Assembly (NCBI RefSeq): GCF_001672975.1
Contig: NZ_LZKU01000161.1
Location: forward strand, 1-36,289
Direction: 5' to 3'
DNA from: Mycobacterium sp. 1465703.0
Lineage (GTDB): Bacteria > Actinomycetota > Actinomycetes > Mycobacteriales > Mycobacteriaceae
Length of the DNA stretch: 36,289 nucleotides
The translations under genes and the position numbers were made by a program. Within the stretch, counting starts at the first letter, position 1; the number at the start of each line of letters is the position of its first letter. The notes under the pieces are model-generated. The model was not told where the DNA came from. It saw only the letters and a list, made by a program, of their open reading frames with translations, and did not search any database. This document shows positions 23,180-33,704 of the stretch, piece by piece.

Positions 23180-24670
23180 TCAGATCTCCACGTCTTTGTC
23201 GTAGTACACCCGGTCCTCGCGCCAGCCACCGGTACCCATCCCGATCCCGGCGTAGTCCTCCACGAACTCAATCTGGTTGATCCACTTGGCCATTTTGAAA
23301 CCCACTTGGGTCTCCACCCGTAGGCGCAAGGGCGCACCGTGCTTGATCGGCAACGGCGCGCCGTTCATTTCGTAGGCCAGCAGCGTCTGCGGCTTGTCGG
23401 CGAACTCGAGATCGAGCACTTCGTAGAACTGGCCTCCGCCGTGCGACGCCGGCTCGTCGGTGCTGTTGTCCTGCATAGTCAAAAAGCAGATGTAACGCGC
23501 TTGCGGCAGCGGCCGCACCAAGTCCACCAGTTGATGCAGGTGAACTCCGGTCCACTCGCCGATGCTGGTCCAGCCCTGAACGCAGTTGTGCATCACACGT
23601 TGGCTTTCCGACTCGGAAAGCGCGCGCAGTGCATTCAGGTCAAGGATCACCGGGTTTTCCACCAAGCCGCCGACCCGTAGTCGCCAGTCCACGAAGTTGT
23701 GCACCGCCATCACTTTGTATTCCGTACTGGTGGGTGGCTTTCCGTTGATGCGGTGCTGCTTGGAAATTTTGTGCGCTGGATAGTTCTGTCGTGAGTTCAG
23801 CGGCCGCAGCAGCAGCAGACGAGCCGCGGTGACCACCTTCCCCAGCACGCGCTGCACCGACCGCGGGTTACGCAGACTCCAAATGGTCGCCGCGACATGC
23901 ACGGCAACGATCGCCGCAATGATCAGCAGCGAGATGGCGGTCGCCCAGTAGGTGTTACGGACGGCACCGAAAATCATTGCCGCGGTGAGCCTGCCCCAGC
24001 CCCAGAAGAAAATCATCGACAGGTGAATCGCGATGAACACCAGGAACGCGATCAGGCCCAGGAAGTGCAAGCTGCGCGCCCACTGGCGGCCGCCCCACAT
24101 TTGTACGTACCACGGGAACCGTGCCTCGATCGCCGGAGACTGAGCGGCCCCGGTCAGGATCTGAAATGGCGCAAGGACAAACACAACCCCGGCGTAGGTC
24201 AACTTCTGCATCGCGTCCAGCGGCTCACCGGGCAACACCGGCGGCAGATTGAACGTCAGGTAAGTAACGATGTCATCCCACGCTTCGGGGAAGATCGACC
24301 ACGAGGCCGGCCAGTAGCGGTGCCATTGGCCCGTCGCGAACAACAAGATGTAATACGACAGGCCCAGCAGAATCCAACCGATCACTACGAAGAAGTGCCA
24401 GTGCCGGCCCACACCGAGTTGCGCGCGGCCAGGCAACGAAATGAATGGGCTGTAGTCCTCTTCCTCGTCGAGGGTGTCGTAGATCCTGTCCCGCGGCATG
24501 ACTTTTCGGGTGAAGCGAGCCCACTCGGTGCCCGGCTTGCTGTCGTCGTGCCAGTACAACTTCGGGTGGGTGGCCAGAATTTCCAGGCCACTGCGCAGAA
24601 TAAGCGTCACGAACAGCACATTGAGCCAATGATCGATGCGCAGCCATACCGGATAATCCAACGTCGTCAT
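23180..24670 (-). CDS. Cytochrome b561-type membrane domain fused to a sulfite-oxidase-fold molybdopterin domain
   Basis: A 496-aa fusion. The N-terminal part (1-270) is a cytochrome b561/b6-like membrane domain. Transmembrane segments lie at roughly 13-32, 92-112, 155-175, 200-222 and 240-264, with His candidates for heme at H14, H90/H92, H202 and H216. The C-terminal part (about 315-490) is an oxidoreductase molybdopterin-binding domain. 'HNCVQGW' supplies C363 as the Mo ligand, followed by 'YEMNGAPLPIKHGAPLRLRVE', typical of the SUOX/YedY fold. The layout resembles a one-piece MsrPQ, in which a periplasmic Mo enzyme draws electrons from a membrane heme protein, but no Tat signal is seen. 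The substrate is unknown. The start is ATG 24670 with GGAG upstream. Confidence 0.85.
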   Translation of the reverse strand: MTTLDYPVWLRIDHWLNVLFVTLILRSGLEILATHPKLYWHDDSKPGTEWARFTRKVMPRDRIYDTLDEEEDYSPFISLPGRAQLGVGRHWHFFVVIGWILLGLSYYILLFATGQWHRYWPASWSIFPEAWDDIVTYLTFNLPPVLPGEPLDAMQKLTYAGVVFVLAPFQILTGAAQSPAIEARFPWYVQMWGGRQWARSLHFLGLIAFLVFIAIHLSMIFFWGWGRLTAAMIFGAVRNTYWATAISLLIIAAIVAVHVAATIWSLRNPRSVQRVLGKVVTAARLLLLRPLNSRQNYPAHKISKQHRINGKPPTSTEYKVMAVHNFVDWRLRVGGLVENPVILDLNALRALSESESQRVMHNCVQGWTSIGEWTGVHLHQLVDLVRPLPQARYICFLTMQDNSTDEPASHGGGQFYEVLDLEFADKPQTLLAYEMNGAPLPIKHGAPLRLRVETQVGFKMAKWINQIEFVEDYAGIGMGTGGWREDRVYYDKDVEI

Positions 24671-24682
24671 ACCTGCGCTCCG

Positions 24683-25213
24683 TCAGTCGTGCCACTGTCG
24701 GCGCTGCGGATAGGCCACGTTGATGCCCGACAACACGGTGGTGTGCACGGCGATGAACGCGGCCGCCAACGCCATCGCCAATGTTCCGGGTGCGAAGTCC
24801 CATCGGGCGGTCACGGTGACGAGTCCGGGCAGGCTGACCCATCGAGTAATTAGGTACACGCCGAGAAAGGCCGAGCAGACCATGCTGCCAATATGCCAAC
24901 CAGCTTGTGCCACAGCAGGTTTGATGCCGACCAGCATGGAAGTCGCCGCGGCCAGGCAAGCGACCGCCAGCACCACCACGTAGCCGGCGAAATACCAGGG
25001 CAGGTTTTCAATGGCGGCCAGCAGATAGACGTGCACCATCACCAGGCCGGTCAGCAACGCCCCGCCCAGCGCGGTTACCGTGCGCGGCAAGTTGAATGCC
25101 ACCCAGCCGTTCAAGGTGAGCACCGGTGACGACAGAAGCCGCCGGCACAGCCCCGTCGTGCGTCGTGCCACGAGATCGGCCACGACTGCGAGATACCCGC
25201 CCCGCCCGGCCAC
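24683..25213 (-). CDS. Integral membrane protein, four predicted TM helices
   Basis: 176 aa, very hydrophobic. Likely TM segments are at about 46-66, 73-97, 104-124 and 140-163, with a basic N-terminus and a short hydrophilic tail (YPQRRQWHD). I do not recognise the family. It lies 12 nt upstream of the cytochrome b-molybdopterin gene, so it may be a partner subunit, for example for quinone or heme contacts (inference). The start is uncertain: GTG 25213 gives the longest form without a clear RBS, and internal GTG codons in the next 45 nt are alternatives. The upstream 229-nt gap is shared with the divergent Rv1364c-like gene. Confidence 0.68.
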   Translation of the reverse strand: MAGRGGYLAVVADLVARRTTGLCRRLLSSPVLTLNGWVAFNLPRTVTALGGALLTGLVMVHVYLLAAIENLPWYFAGYVVVLAVACLAAATSMLVGIKPAVAQAGWHIGSMVCSAFLGVYLITRWVSLPGLVTVTARWDFAPGTLAMALAAAFIAVHTTVLSGINVAYPQRRQWHD

Positions 25214-25346
25214 AAAACGGGCCGTTCGGCGTTAGAAGAGCCTCGTCTTCGCAAGTGTCAATTGTCTTTTCCGGGCGAATTGGCCGACACCAAACCGGTG
25301 GTATCAAACGGTTGAGATGCGTACGCGGCAACAATTGCTAATCTGA

Positions 25347-28651
<3,305 letters not shown>

Positions 28652-28661
28652 CTGGTCTTCA

Positions 28662-29813
28662 TCATTTCGCCGAGCGCCCCGCCTTTTCGAACTCGTACAC
28701 GCGCAGATTATGCTCCTCGGGCGTCCCGAACATGTTGCGGTACAACGTGATCCGACGCAGGTACAGGTGCAGGTCGTGTTCCCAGGTGACGCCGATGCCA
28801 CCGTGCATCTGTACACACGCCTGCACGATCTGGCCCGCCATCTCGCCCACGTAGGACTTGGCGATGCTGGCCGAAAGATTCGCTCCCGGCGAGCGGGCGG
28901 CCACGTCGGCCACTGCCGCAGACGTGGTGGCCCGACAGGCTTCCAGCCACAGCTTCATGTCGGCGAACTTGTGTTTGAGGGCTTGGTAGGACGCCAGCGG
29001 ACGACCGAAGGTGTGCCGGTCCAGCGCCCATTGCACGGTGAGGTCGAAGACCGTCTGCAGGGCGCCGACCACCTCGGCGCATTGCAGCACCTGAGCGATC
29101 TGGCTTTGTCGATCGACTAGCGCGACAGTCTCGCCGGCCGTGCCGACAGCTGCCGACCGAGGCACCAGCACACCGTCGAAGTGCACGCGCGCGTATTGCT
29201 TGACCAGATCGACCGACTGCTGGGGCTCAATCCGGACTCCCGGCGCGTCCGTCGGTACCAGGAACTGACGAATCTCAGCGGCGTTCGCGGCACAACTCGC
29301 CACCACCAGCAGCACCGCGCTTTGGGCACCCGCCTCGACGCGGTCCTTGACGCCGTCGATGCGGTAACCGGAATCGGTTTCGGTAGCAGTCACCGAGGGC
29401 TCGAGCGGCGCCCAGCCACGGCCCGGCTCGCAGACCGCCCACGAGGCCACGGTTTCACCCGACACCAGCGCCTCTATGGTGTCGGCGTGTTCGGCGGAGT
29501 TGGTGCACTCGACCAGCCCCGCGAGCACGGTGCTGACCGGATAAAGCGGTCCGGGGGCCACCGTCTTTCCGAGTTGTTCGGCGACCATCGCCAGATCGGC
29601 GAAGCCGTTGTCGGAAACGCTTCCGCCGCCCAACTCCTCTGGCACCAGCAGAGCGGTCCAGCCGAGTTCCGCGGCGCGTTGCCACCAGGCGGGGTCGAAT
29701 GACGTGCCCTCGGCATGCAGCTCCCGCACCCGACGCAGCGGCGCTTCCCTTTCCAGAAAGGCCTGCGTGGTCGAGGTGAAGAGGATCTTTTCGGGAGAGT
29801 CGAGGGTGGTCAT
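28662..29813 (-). CDS. Acyl-CoA dehydrogenase subunit, small/beta type (pair 3)
   Basis: 383 aa from ATG 29813 (MTTLDSPEKIL); an in-frame extension to 29858 is possible but lacks support. The N-terminal helical region includes 'AELGWTALLVPEELGGGSVSDNGFADLAMVAEQLGKTVAPGPL'. The C-terminal domain has 'ALDRHTFGRPLASYQALKHKFADMKLWLEACRATT' and 'QMHGGIGVTWEHDLHLYLRRI', with the Glu of TWEHD proposed as the catalytic base in such small subunits. The middle lacks a full 'SEP..GSD' FAD motif. It is coupled to the large-subunit gene after 10 nt. The 222-nt gap upstream probably holds the promoter, but no copy of the AT-rich element was seen there. Confidence 0.86.
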   Translation of the reverse strand: MTTLDSPEKILFTSTTQAFLEREAPLRRVRELHAEGTSFDPAWWQRAAELGWTALLVPEELGGGSVSDNGFADLAMVAEQLGKTVAPGPLYPVSTVLAGLVECTNSAEHADTIEALVSGETVASWAVCEPGRGWAPLEPSVTATETDSGYRIDGVKDRVEAGAQSAVLLVVASCAANAAEIRQFLVPTDAPGVRIEPQQSVDLVKQYARVHFDGVLVPRSAAVGTAGETVALVDRQSQIAQVLQCAEVVGALQTVFDLTVQWALDRHTFGRPLASYQALKHKFADMKLWLEACRATTSAAVADVAARSPGANLSASIAKSYVGEMAGQIVQACVQMHGGIGVTWEHDLHLYLRRITLYRNMFGTPEEHNLRVYEFEKAGRSAK

Positions 29814-30035
29814 GGTGCCGAGGTGATCCTTCTTGACATTCGATCGCTGCGGGTGCAACGGAAACGGTTTGAGTATTTGATCATCCGCCCGATCGGTCCT
29901 CGGTTGGCTGGCATCCTGATGTTAGCAACGTGCAATACGGTAAGAGATACCGGAGTTCAGTCGGTAGACGCTGTGACGAGGACGCCGATCGAGGAGTTCG
30001 GCACAACAACCGTCAAAGCCTGCGACGCAGTCGTG

Positions 30036-30995
30036 CTACATGGCGAACACGCGGCGCAGCGCTTGGGCATGCAGCGCCCGATTCTCTTGGGAAACAATCC
30101 AATCCGGGACCATCGAGTCGAAGCCGTTGAAGGTCGCGGCGATGACATGCAACTCGGTGTGGACGTACGCGTGCAGCAGCCGATTGGCGTAGTCGATGGC
30201 CTCGTCGCGGCAGGGATCGATCTCCGAGCAGCTGACGAACGTGGGGGGCAGGCCTTCGAGATTGGCTCGGTGTGCGGGGACGTGCTGACCACTGGCGCTG
30301 GCGTGGCCCAGGTAGTGATTCCACGCCCGGCTCACGGCCGGGCCGTTAAGGCCAGGGGTGCGCTGGAATTCACGACGCGACGGCGTGGCGTCGGAATCGA
30401 GCATCGGCTGGTGCAGGATCTGCATCAGGATCGTCGGGCCTTCCTGGTCGAACATGCGCTGAGTCAGACCCGCGACAAGTGCCGCACCGGCATCGCGGCC
30501 CATCACGGCGATGCGGCCGGCGTCGGCGTCTAACTCTGCGCTGTTCTCGACGACATAACGAAAGGCCGCTTCGACATCGTCGAGTGCCGCCGGACACGGG
30601 TTCTCGGGCGCCAGTCGGTAGTCGACCGAGACCACCAGACAGCCGCCGTCCCGGGCCAACTCAACGCAGTGCGCATGGTCGGTCTCGAGGTTTCCGGTGA
30701 CGAACCCACCGCCATGGGCGTACACGACCAATGGCGCCGCGGATTCGCTGGGGCCGCGGTACAACCGCAGCCCCAGCTGCTGACCGTCCGGCCCGGCGAT
30801 GATTCGGGAATCGACGGAGACGCCAGTGGCGTCGGCCGACGCGGCGCGCTGCGCGGCCAGCAGGTTGGCGTGTTCGCGCTCGGCCGGCAGTGTCTCGGTG
30901 CGGAATTCGAAGGCGCCTAACTCAACGGCAGCATCCCGCAGCACCGGATCGATGCGGGTAAGACCTTGCGGCCTGGCCAGGTTCGTCTGTGTCAT
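30036..30995 (-). CDS. Alpha/beta-hydrolase fold protein (HSL/LipN-like) with a degenerate catalytic triad
   Basis: A 319-aa hormone-sensitive-lipase-type alpha/beta hydrolase. The oxyanion motif 'YAHGGGFVTGN' is intact, and 'SVDYRLAPENPCPAALDDVEAAFRYV' and 'SEIDPCRDEAIDYANRL' (acid region) are standard. However, the nucleophile elbow, normally G-D-S-A-G-G, reads 'GRDAGA': the Ser is Asp and the preceding Asp is Arg. The catalytic His region, usually 'F-H-G-F', reads 'TFNGFDSM', with His replaced by Asn. Checking the codons confirms GGC-CGC-GAT-GCC-GGT and TTC-AAC-GGC. Normal esterase activity is therefore unlikely. It could be a binding protein, a pseudoenzyme or an enzyme with a different mechanism. 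ATG 30995 is clear. The gene is divergent from P450 (2) and upstream of the ACAD pair. Confidence 0.85.
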   Translation of the reverse strand: MTQTNLARPQGLTRIDPVLRDAAVELGAFEFRTETLPAEREHANLLAAQRAASADATGVSVDSRIIAGPDGQQLGLRLYRGPSESAAPLVVYAHGGGFVTGNLETDHAHCVELARDGGCLVVSVDYRLAPENPCPAALDDVEAAFRYVVENSAELDADAGRIAVMGRDAGAALVAGLTQRMFDQEGPTILMQILHQPMLDSDATPSRREFQRTPGLNGPAVSRAWNHYLGHASASGQHVPAHRANLEGLPPTFVSCSEIDPCRDEAIDYANRLLHAYVHTELHVIAATFNGFDSMVPDWIVSQENRALHAQALRRVFAM

Positions 30996-31098
30996 AACTA
31001 CTCATTTTCAGGCTCGTCGTGTGGAGTCATCGGTGGTCCCGGACTGTGAGCCATACCGGAACCACCTTCAAGGTAAACCTGCGCTTTCAGGTGGTGAC

Positions 31099-31116
31099 AC
31101 ACCAGGTACTTGGTGT
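31099..31116. promoter_or_regulatory. Compact dyad, possible regulator site
   Basis: ACACCA-GGTACT-TGGTGT is a perfect 6-bp inverted repeat with a 6-bp spacer, midway between divergent genes. A larger inverted repeat lies just before it (31061-31095). The geometry would suit a TetR or GntR dimer, but there is no second copy and no assigned regulator. Confidence 0.3.
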
Positions 31117-31201
31117 CGCGAACTGAGCAGGGCGCCAGCGTTGCGGTAGGAACAGGGCCACTTCGACACCGCGTTCAGGCCCGAGCCGTTGGGCTTCGTT
31201 G

Positions 31202-31219
31202 CTATTTATACTATGATAG
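31202..31219. promoter_or_regulatory. Shared AT-rich operator-like element, copy C
   Basis: CTATTTATACTATGATAG has the CTA-N3-TAG core at 31211-31219 and a second CTATTT beginning at 31220. It matches copy A at 15 of 18 positions and lies 92 nt before the P450 (2) start. This places P450 (2) and its ADH in the same proposed regulon as the cluster at 5-18 kb. Confidence 0.6.
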
Positions 31220-31311
31220 CTATTTTCCGCTCGGTACCACCGCCGTGGATCGCGGGCACTAGTAGACGGTCCGCGTGAACGGCCTTATCGGTTGTTTCAG
31301 GAGGAGCGCTG

Positions 31312-32541
31312 ATGACGCTCAGCACTGGCCCGAACGATCATCCCTTGCCCTTGCTCGACTTCACCGGCGAGACCAGCCCCTACCCCTTCTTCCAGCACAT
31401 GCGGCGTACCGACCCGGTGTGGCACGGTTCTCTTAACGATGCCAGCCAACTGCCAGAGGAGCTGCGTCCGAAGGACGAGTGGGTCCTTTTCGATTACGAC
31501 GGTGTGTCCCAAGCTTTTCGCGATGACCGGATCTTCACGTCGGCCGCCTACGACAAAACAATCGGGTTGGTGATGGGACACACCATCCTGGCGATGGGCG
31601 GCAGGGAACACCACGATCACCGCAACCTGGTTGCCAAGGCGTTCCGCGCAACCGCGTTGCAACGCTGGGAACCGTCGGTCATCGGCCCGGTCTGCGACCA
31701 ACTGGTCGACGAAATCAAGAACGAGGGTCATGCCGACCTGGTGAAGGCGGTGACCTTCGAGTTCCCCACCCGGATCATCTCGACACTGCTCGGCCTGCCG
31801 GCCGAGGATCTCGACCTGTTCCGGCGGCTGTCCCTTGACCTGATCTCAATCCCGACCGACATCGTGGCGGGCTTGAACGCCGCCAACGAGCTCTACGACT
31901 ACTTCCTCAAGCAGGTCGAACAGCGCCGGCGCAAGCTCACCGATGACATCATCGGCGACCTGGTTGCCGCCGAGATTGACGGTGAAAAGCTGACCGACGA
32001 GGCCATCATCGCCTTCTTACGGTTGCTGCTCCCGGCCGGCCTGGAGACCACCTATCGCTCCTCGGGCAATCTTCTGTACTTGCTGCTGACCCACCCCGAA
32101 CAGCTGGCAATGGTCTACCAAGACCGGTCACTGATACCGATGGCGATCGAGGAGGGCCTGCGGTTCGAAACGCCGCTGACCACGGTCATGCGGACCACGA
32201 CCGAAGAGGTCGAAATCGGCGGCAAGACAATCCCTGCCGAGGCCCAGATCGACATGTGTATGGGCTCGGCCAACCGTGACGAGAGCCGCTGGACCGATCC
32301 CAACACGTTCGACATCCGCCGGCCGCGCCAATCCCACATCGCCTTCGCCGGCGGAATCCACATGTGCCTCGGCATGCACCTGGCCCGGCTGGAAACCCGG
32401 GTCATGTTGAACAGCCTGTTGGACCGCGTCGAAAATCTTGCCTTCGTGCCCGACGACGGAACCGGCGAGGAATCCAAGATCGTCGGGCTCACCTTCCGGT
32501 CGCCGAACAAGCTTCCGGTGACGTTCGCCCCGGCCGCATGA
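31312..32541 (+). CDS. Cytochrome P450 (2)
   Basis: A complete 409-aa P450. The I-helix reads AGLETT (242-247; Glu instead of the more common Asp before Thr). ExxR is E281-x-x-R284, and the heme loop is 'FAGGIHMCLGMHLAR' with C352 as ligand. ATG 31312 follows AGGAGGAGCG. The stop overlaps the start of the ADH gene (ATGA), so a hydroxylase is translationally coupled to a dehydrogenase that could oxidise the alcohol it makes. The electron donor may be the ferredoxin at 6925, about 24 kb away. The CYP family is not assigned. Confidence 0.92.
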   Translation: MTLSTGPNDHPLPLLDFTGETSPYPFFQHMRRTDPVWHGSLNDASQLPEELRPKDEWVLFDYDGVSQAFRDDRIFTSAAYDKTIGLVMGHTILAMGGREHHDHRNLVAKAFRATALQRWEPSVIGPVCDQLVDEIKNEGHADLVKAVTFEFPTRIISTLLGLPAEDLDLFRRLSLDLISIPTDIVAGLNAANELYDYFLKQVEQRRRKLTDDIIGDLVAAEIDGEKLTDEAIIAFLRLLLPAGLETTYRSSGNLLYLLLTHPEQLAMVYQDRSLIPMAIEEGLRFETPLTTVMRTTTEEVEIGGKTIPAEAQIDMCMGSANRDESRWTDPNTFDIRRPRQSHIAFAGGIHMCLGMHLARLETRVMLNSLLDRVENLAFVPDDGTGEESKIVGLTFRSPNKLPVTFAPAA

Positions 32542-33695
32542 GAAGCCACGCAGCGATCCTGCACGACGTCGGCGGGCCGTGGTCCGTCGAGGAATTCGAG
32601 CTCGATCCCCCCAAGGCCGGTGAGGTCCTGGTGCAGATGGCGGCGGCCGGCTTGTGCCACTCCGACGACCACATTCTCAAAGGCGACATGTCGGCACCCA
32701 ACGAGGTGATGCGATCGATGGGGCTGCCGACCATGTTCCCGACGATCGGCGGTCACGAGGGCTCGGGCATCGTGCGCGAGGTCGGCCCGGGTGTCACCGA
32801 CTTCGAGCCGGGTGACCACGTGGTGATGTCGTTCGTGGCCGTGTGCGGCCAATGCCGTTGGTGCGCCAGCGGAATCGAGTACCTATGCGATGTCGGCATC
32901 GGCACCATGATCCCGGGGATGCCGACGGACGGCACTTTCCGCCACCACACCGCCGACGGTCGCAGCCTTGGCCACATCGCCAAGATCGGCGCATTCGCCG
33001 AACACACTGTGGTGTCGACGAATTCACTGGTGAAGATCGAACCACACCTGCCACTGACATCGAGCGCTCTGCTGTCCTGCGCCATCCCGACCGGTTACGG
33101 TTCCGTCGCCAACCGGTCCAACATGCGCGCCGGCGACACGGTCGTGGTGATCGGCGTCGGTGGGATCGGTACGGGCGCGATCCAGGGAGCCCGCATCAAC
33201 GGCGCCGCGCAGATCGTCGCGGTGGATCCCGTTGACTTCAAACAGAAATCCGCGCTGCAGTTCGGCGCGACACACAGCGCGGCGACGATCGACGAGGCGC
33301 TGGATCTGGTGCGCGGTCTGACCTACGGGGTGATGGCCGACGCGGTGGTGGTCTCGCCCTCGTTGATCACCCCGGAGGACGTCCGCGACGCCGTGAAGCT
33401 CACCCGCAAGGGCGGCACCTGCGTGCTCACCGGCATGACGTCGCAGTTGACCCGGTCGGTCAAGATCGACCTGCAGGACTTCATCCTGATGAACAAGACG
33501 TTGGCGGGCACCATATTCGGCTCGTGCAACCCGAAGGCGGACATCGCCCGGCTGGCCAGGCTTTATGAGACGGGCCAGCTTCAGCTCGACGAGATGATCA
33601 CCAAACGCTATCGCCTCGACGAGGTCAACGACGCCTACGACGACCTGCTCAACGGCAAAATCGTCCGGGGCATCATCGATTTCGGCGTCGGCTGA
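32538..33695 (+). CDS. Zinc-containing alcohol dehydrogenase (NDMA-dependent type)
   Basis: A 385-aa medium-chain ADH. Catalytic zinc ligands are C40 ('GLCHSD'), H73-E74 ('GGHEGSG') and C181 ('LSCAIPTGYGSV'). The structural zinc is held by C103, C106, C109 and C117 ('CGQCRWCASGIEYLC'). The NAD motif is GVGGIG (206-211). The length and the 'CAIPTGYGS' sequence fit the mycobacterial group described as NDMA-dependent ADHs, in which the nicotinamide stays tightly bound and a dedicated redox partner (mycofactocin-linked in related systems) reoxidises it. That last point is family knowledge, not seen here. ATG 32538 overlaps the P450 (2) stop. The likely role is oxidation of the P450 product alcohol to an aldehyde or ketone. 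Confidence 0.88.
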   Translation: MRSHAAILHDVGGPWSVEEFELDPPKAGEVLVQMAAAGLCHSDDHILKGDMSAPNEVMRSMGLPTMFPTIGGHEGSGIVREVGPGVTDFEPGDHVVMSFVAVCGQCRWCASGIEYLCDVGIGTMIPGMPTDGTFRHHTADGRSLGHIAKIGAFAEHTVVSTNSLVKIEPHLPLTSSALLSCAIPTGYGSVANRSNMRAGDTVVVIGVGGIGTGAIQGARINGAAQIVAVDPVDFKQKSALQFGATHSAATIDEALDLVRGLTYGVMADAVVVSPSLITPEDVRDAVKLTRKGGTCVLTGMTSQLTRSVKIDLQDFILMNKTLAGTIFGSCNPKADIARLARLYETGQLQLDEMITKRYRLDEVNDAYDDLLNGKIVRGIIDFGVG

Positions 33696-33704
33696 CAGCT
33701 CTGC

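Larger units (their letters stand above)
30996..31311. other. Intergenic region between the hydrolase-like gene and P450 (2)
   Basis: 316 nt without a convincing gene. It holds operator-like copy C (31202-31219), an inverted repeat ACCACCT / AGGTGGT (31061-31067 and 31089-31095), and a compact dyad ACACCA-GGTACT-TGGTGT (31099-31116). The strong RBS AGGAGGAGCG for P450 (2) is at its end. Confidence 0.7.

Noticed and set aside
29935..29955. Small dyad CGGTA-AGAGA-TACCG upstream of ACAD pair 3
   Set aside because: Only 5-bp arms, a single copy, and no resemblance to the other operators; too weak to call.
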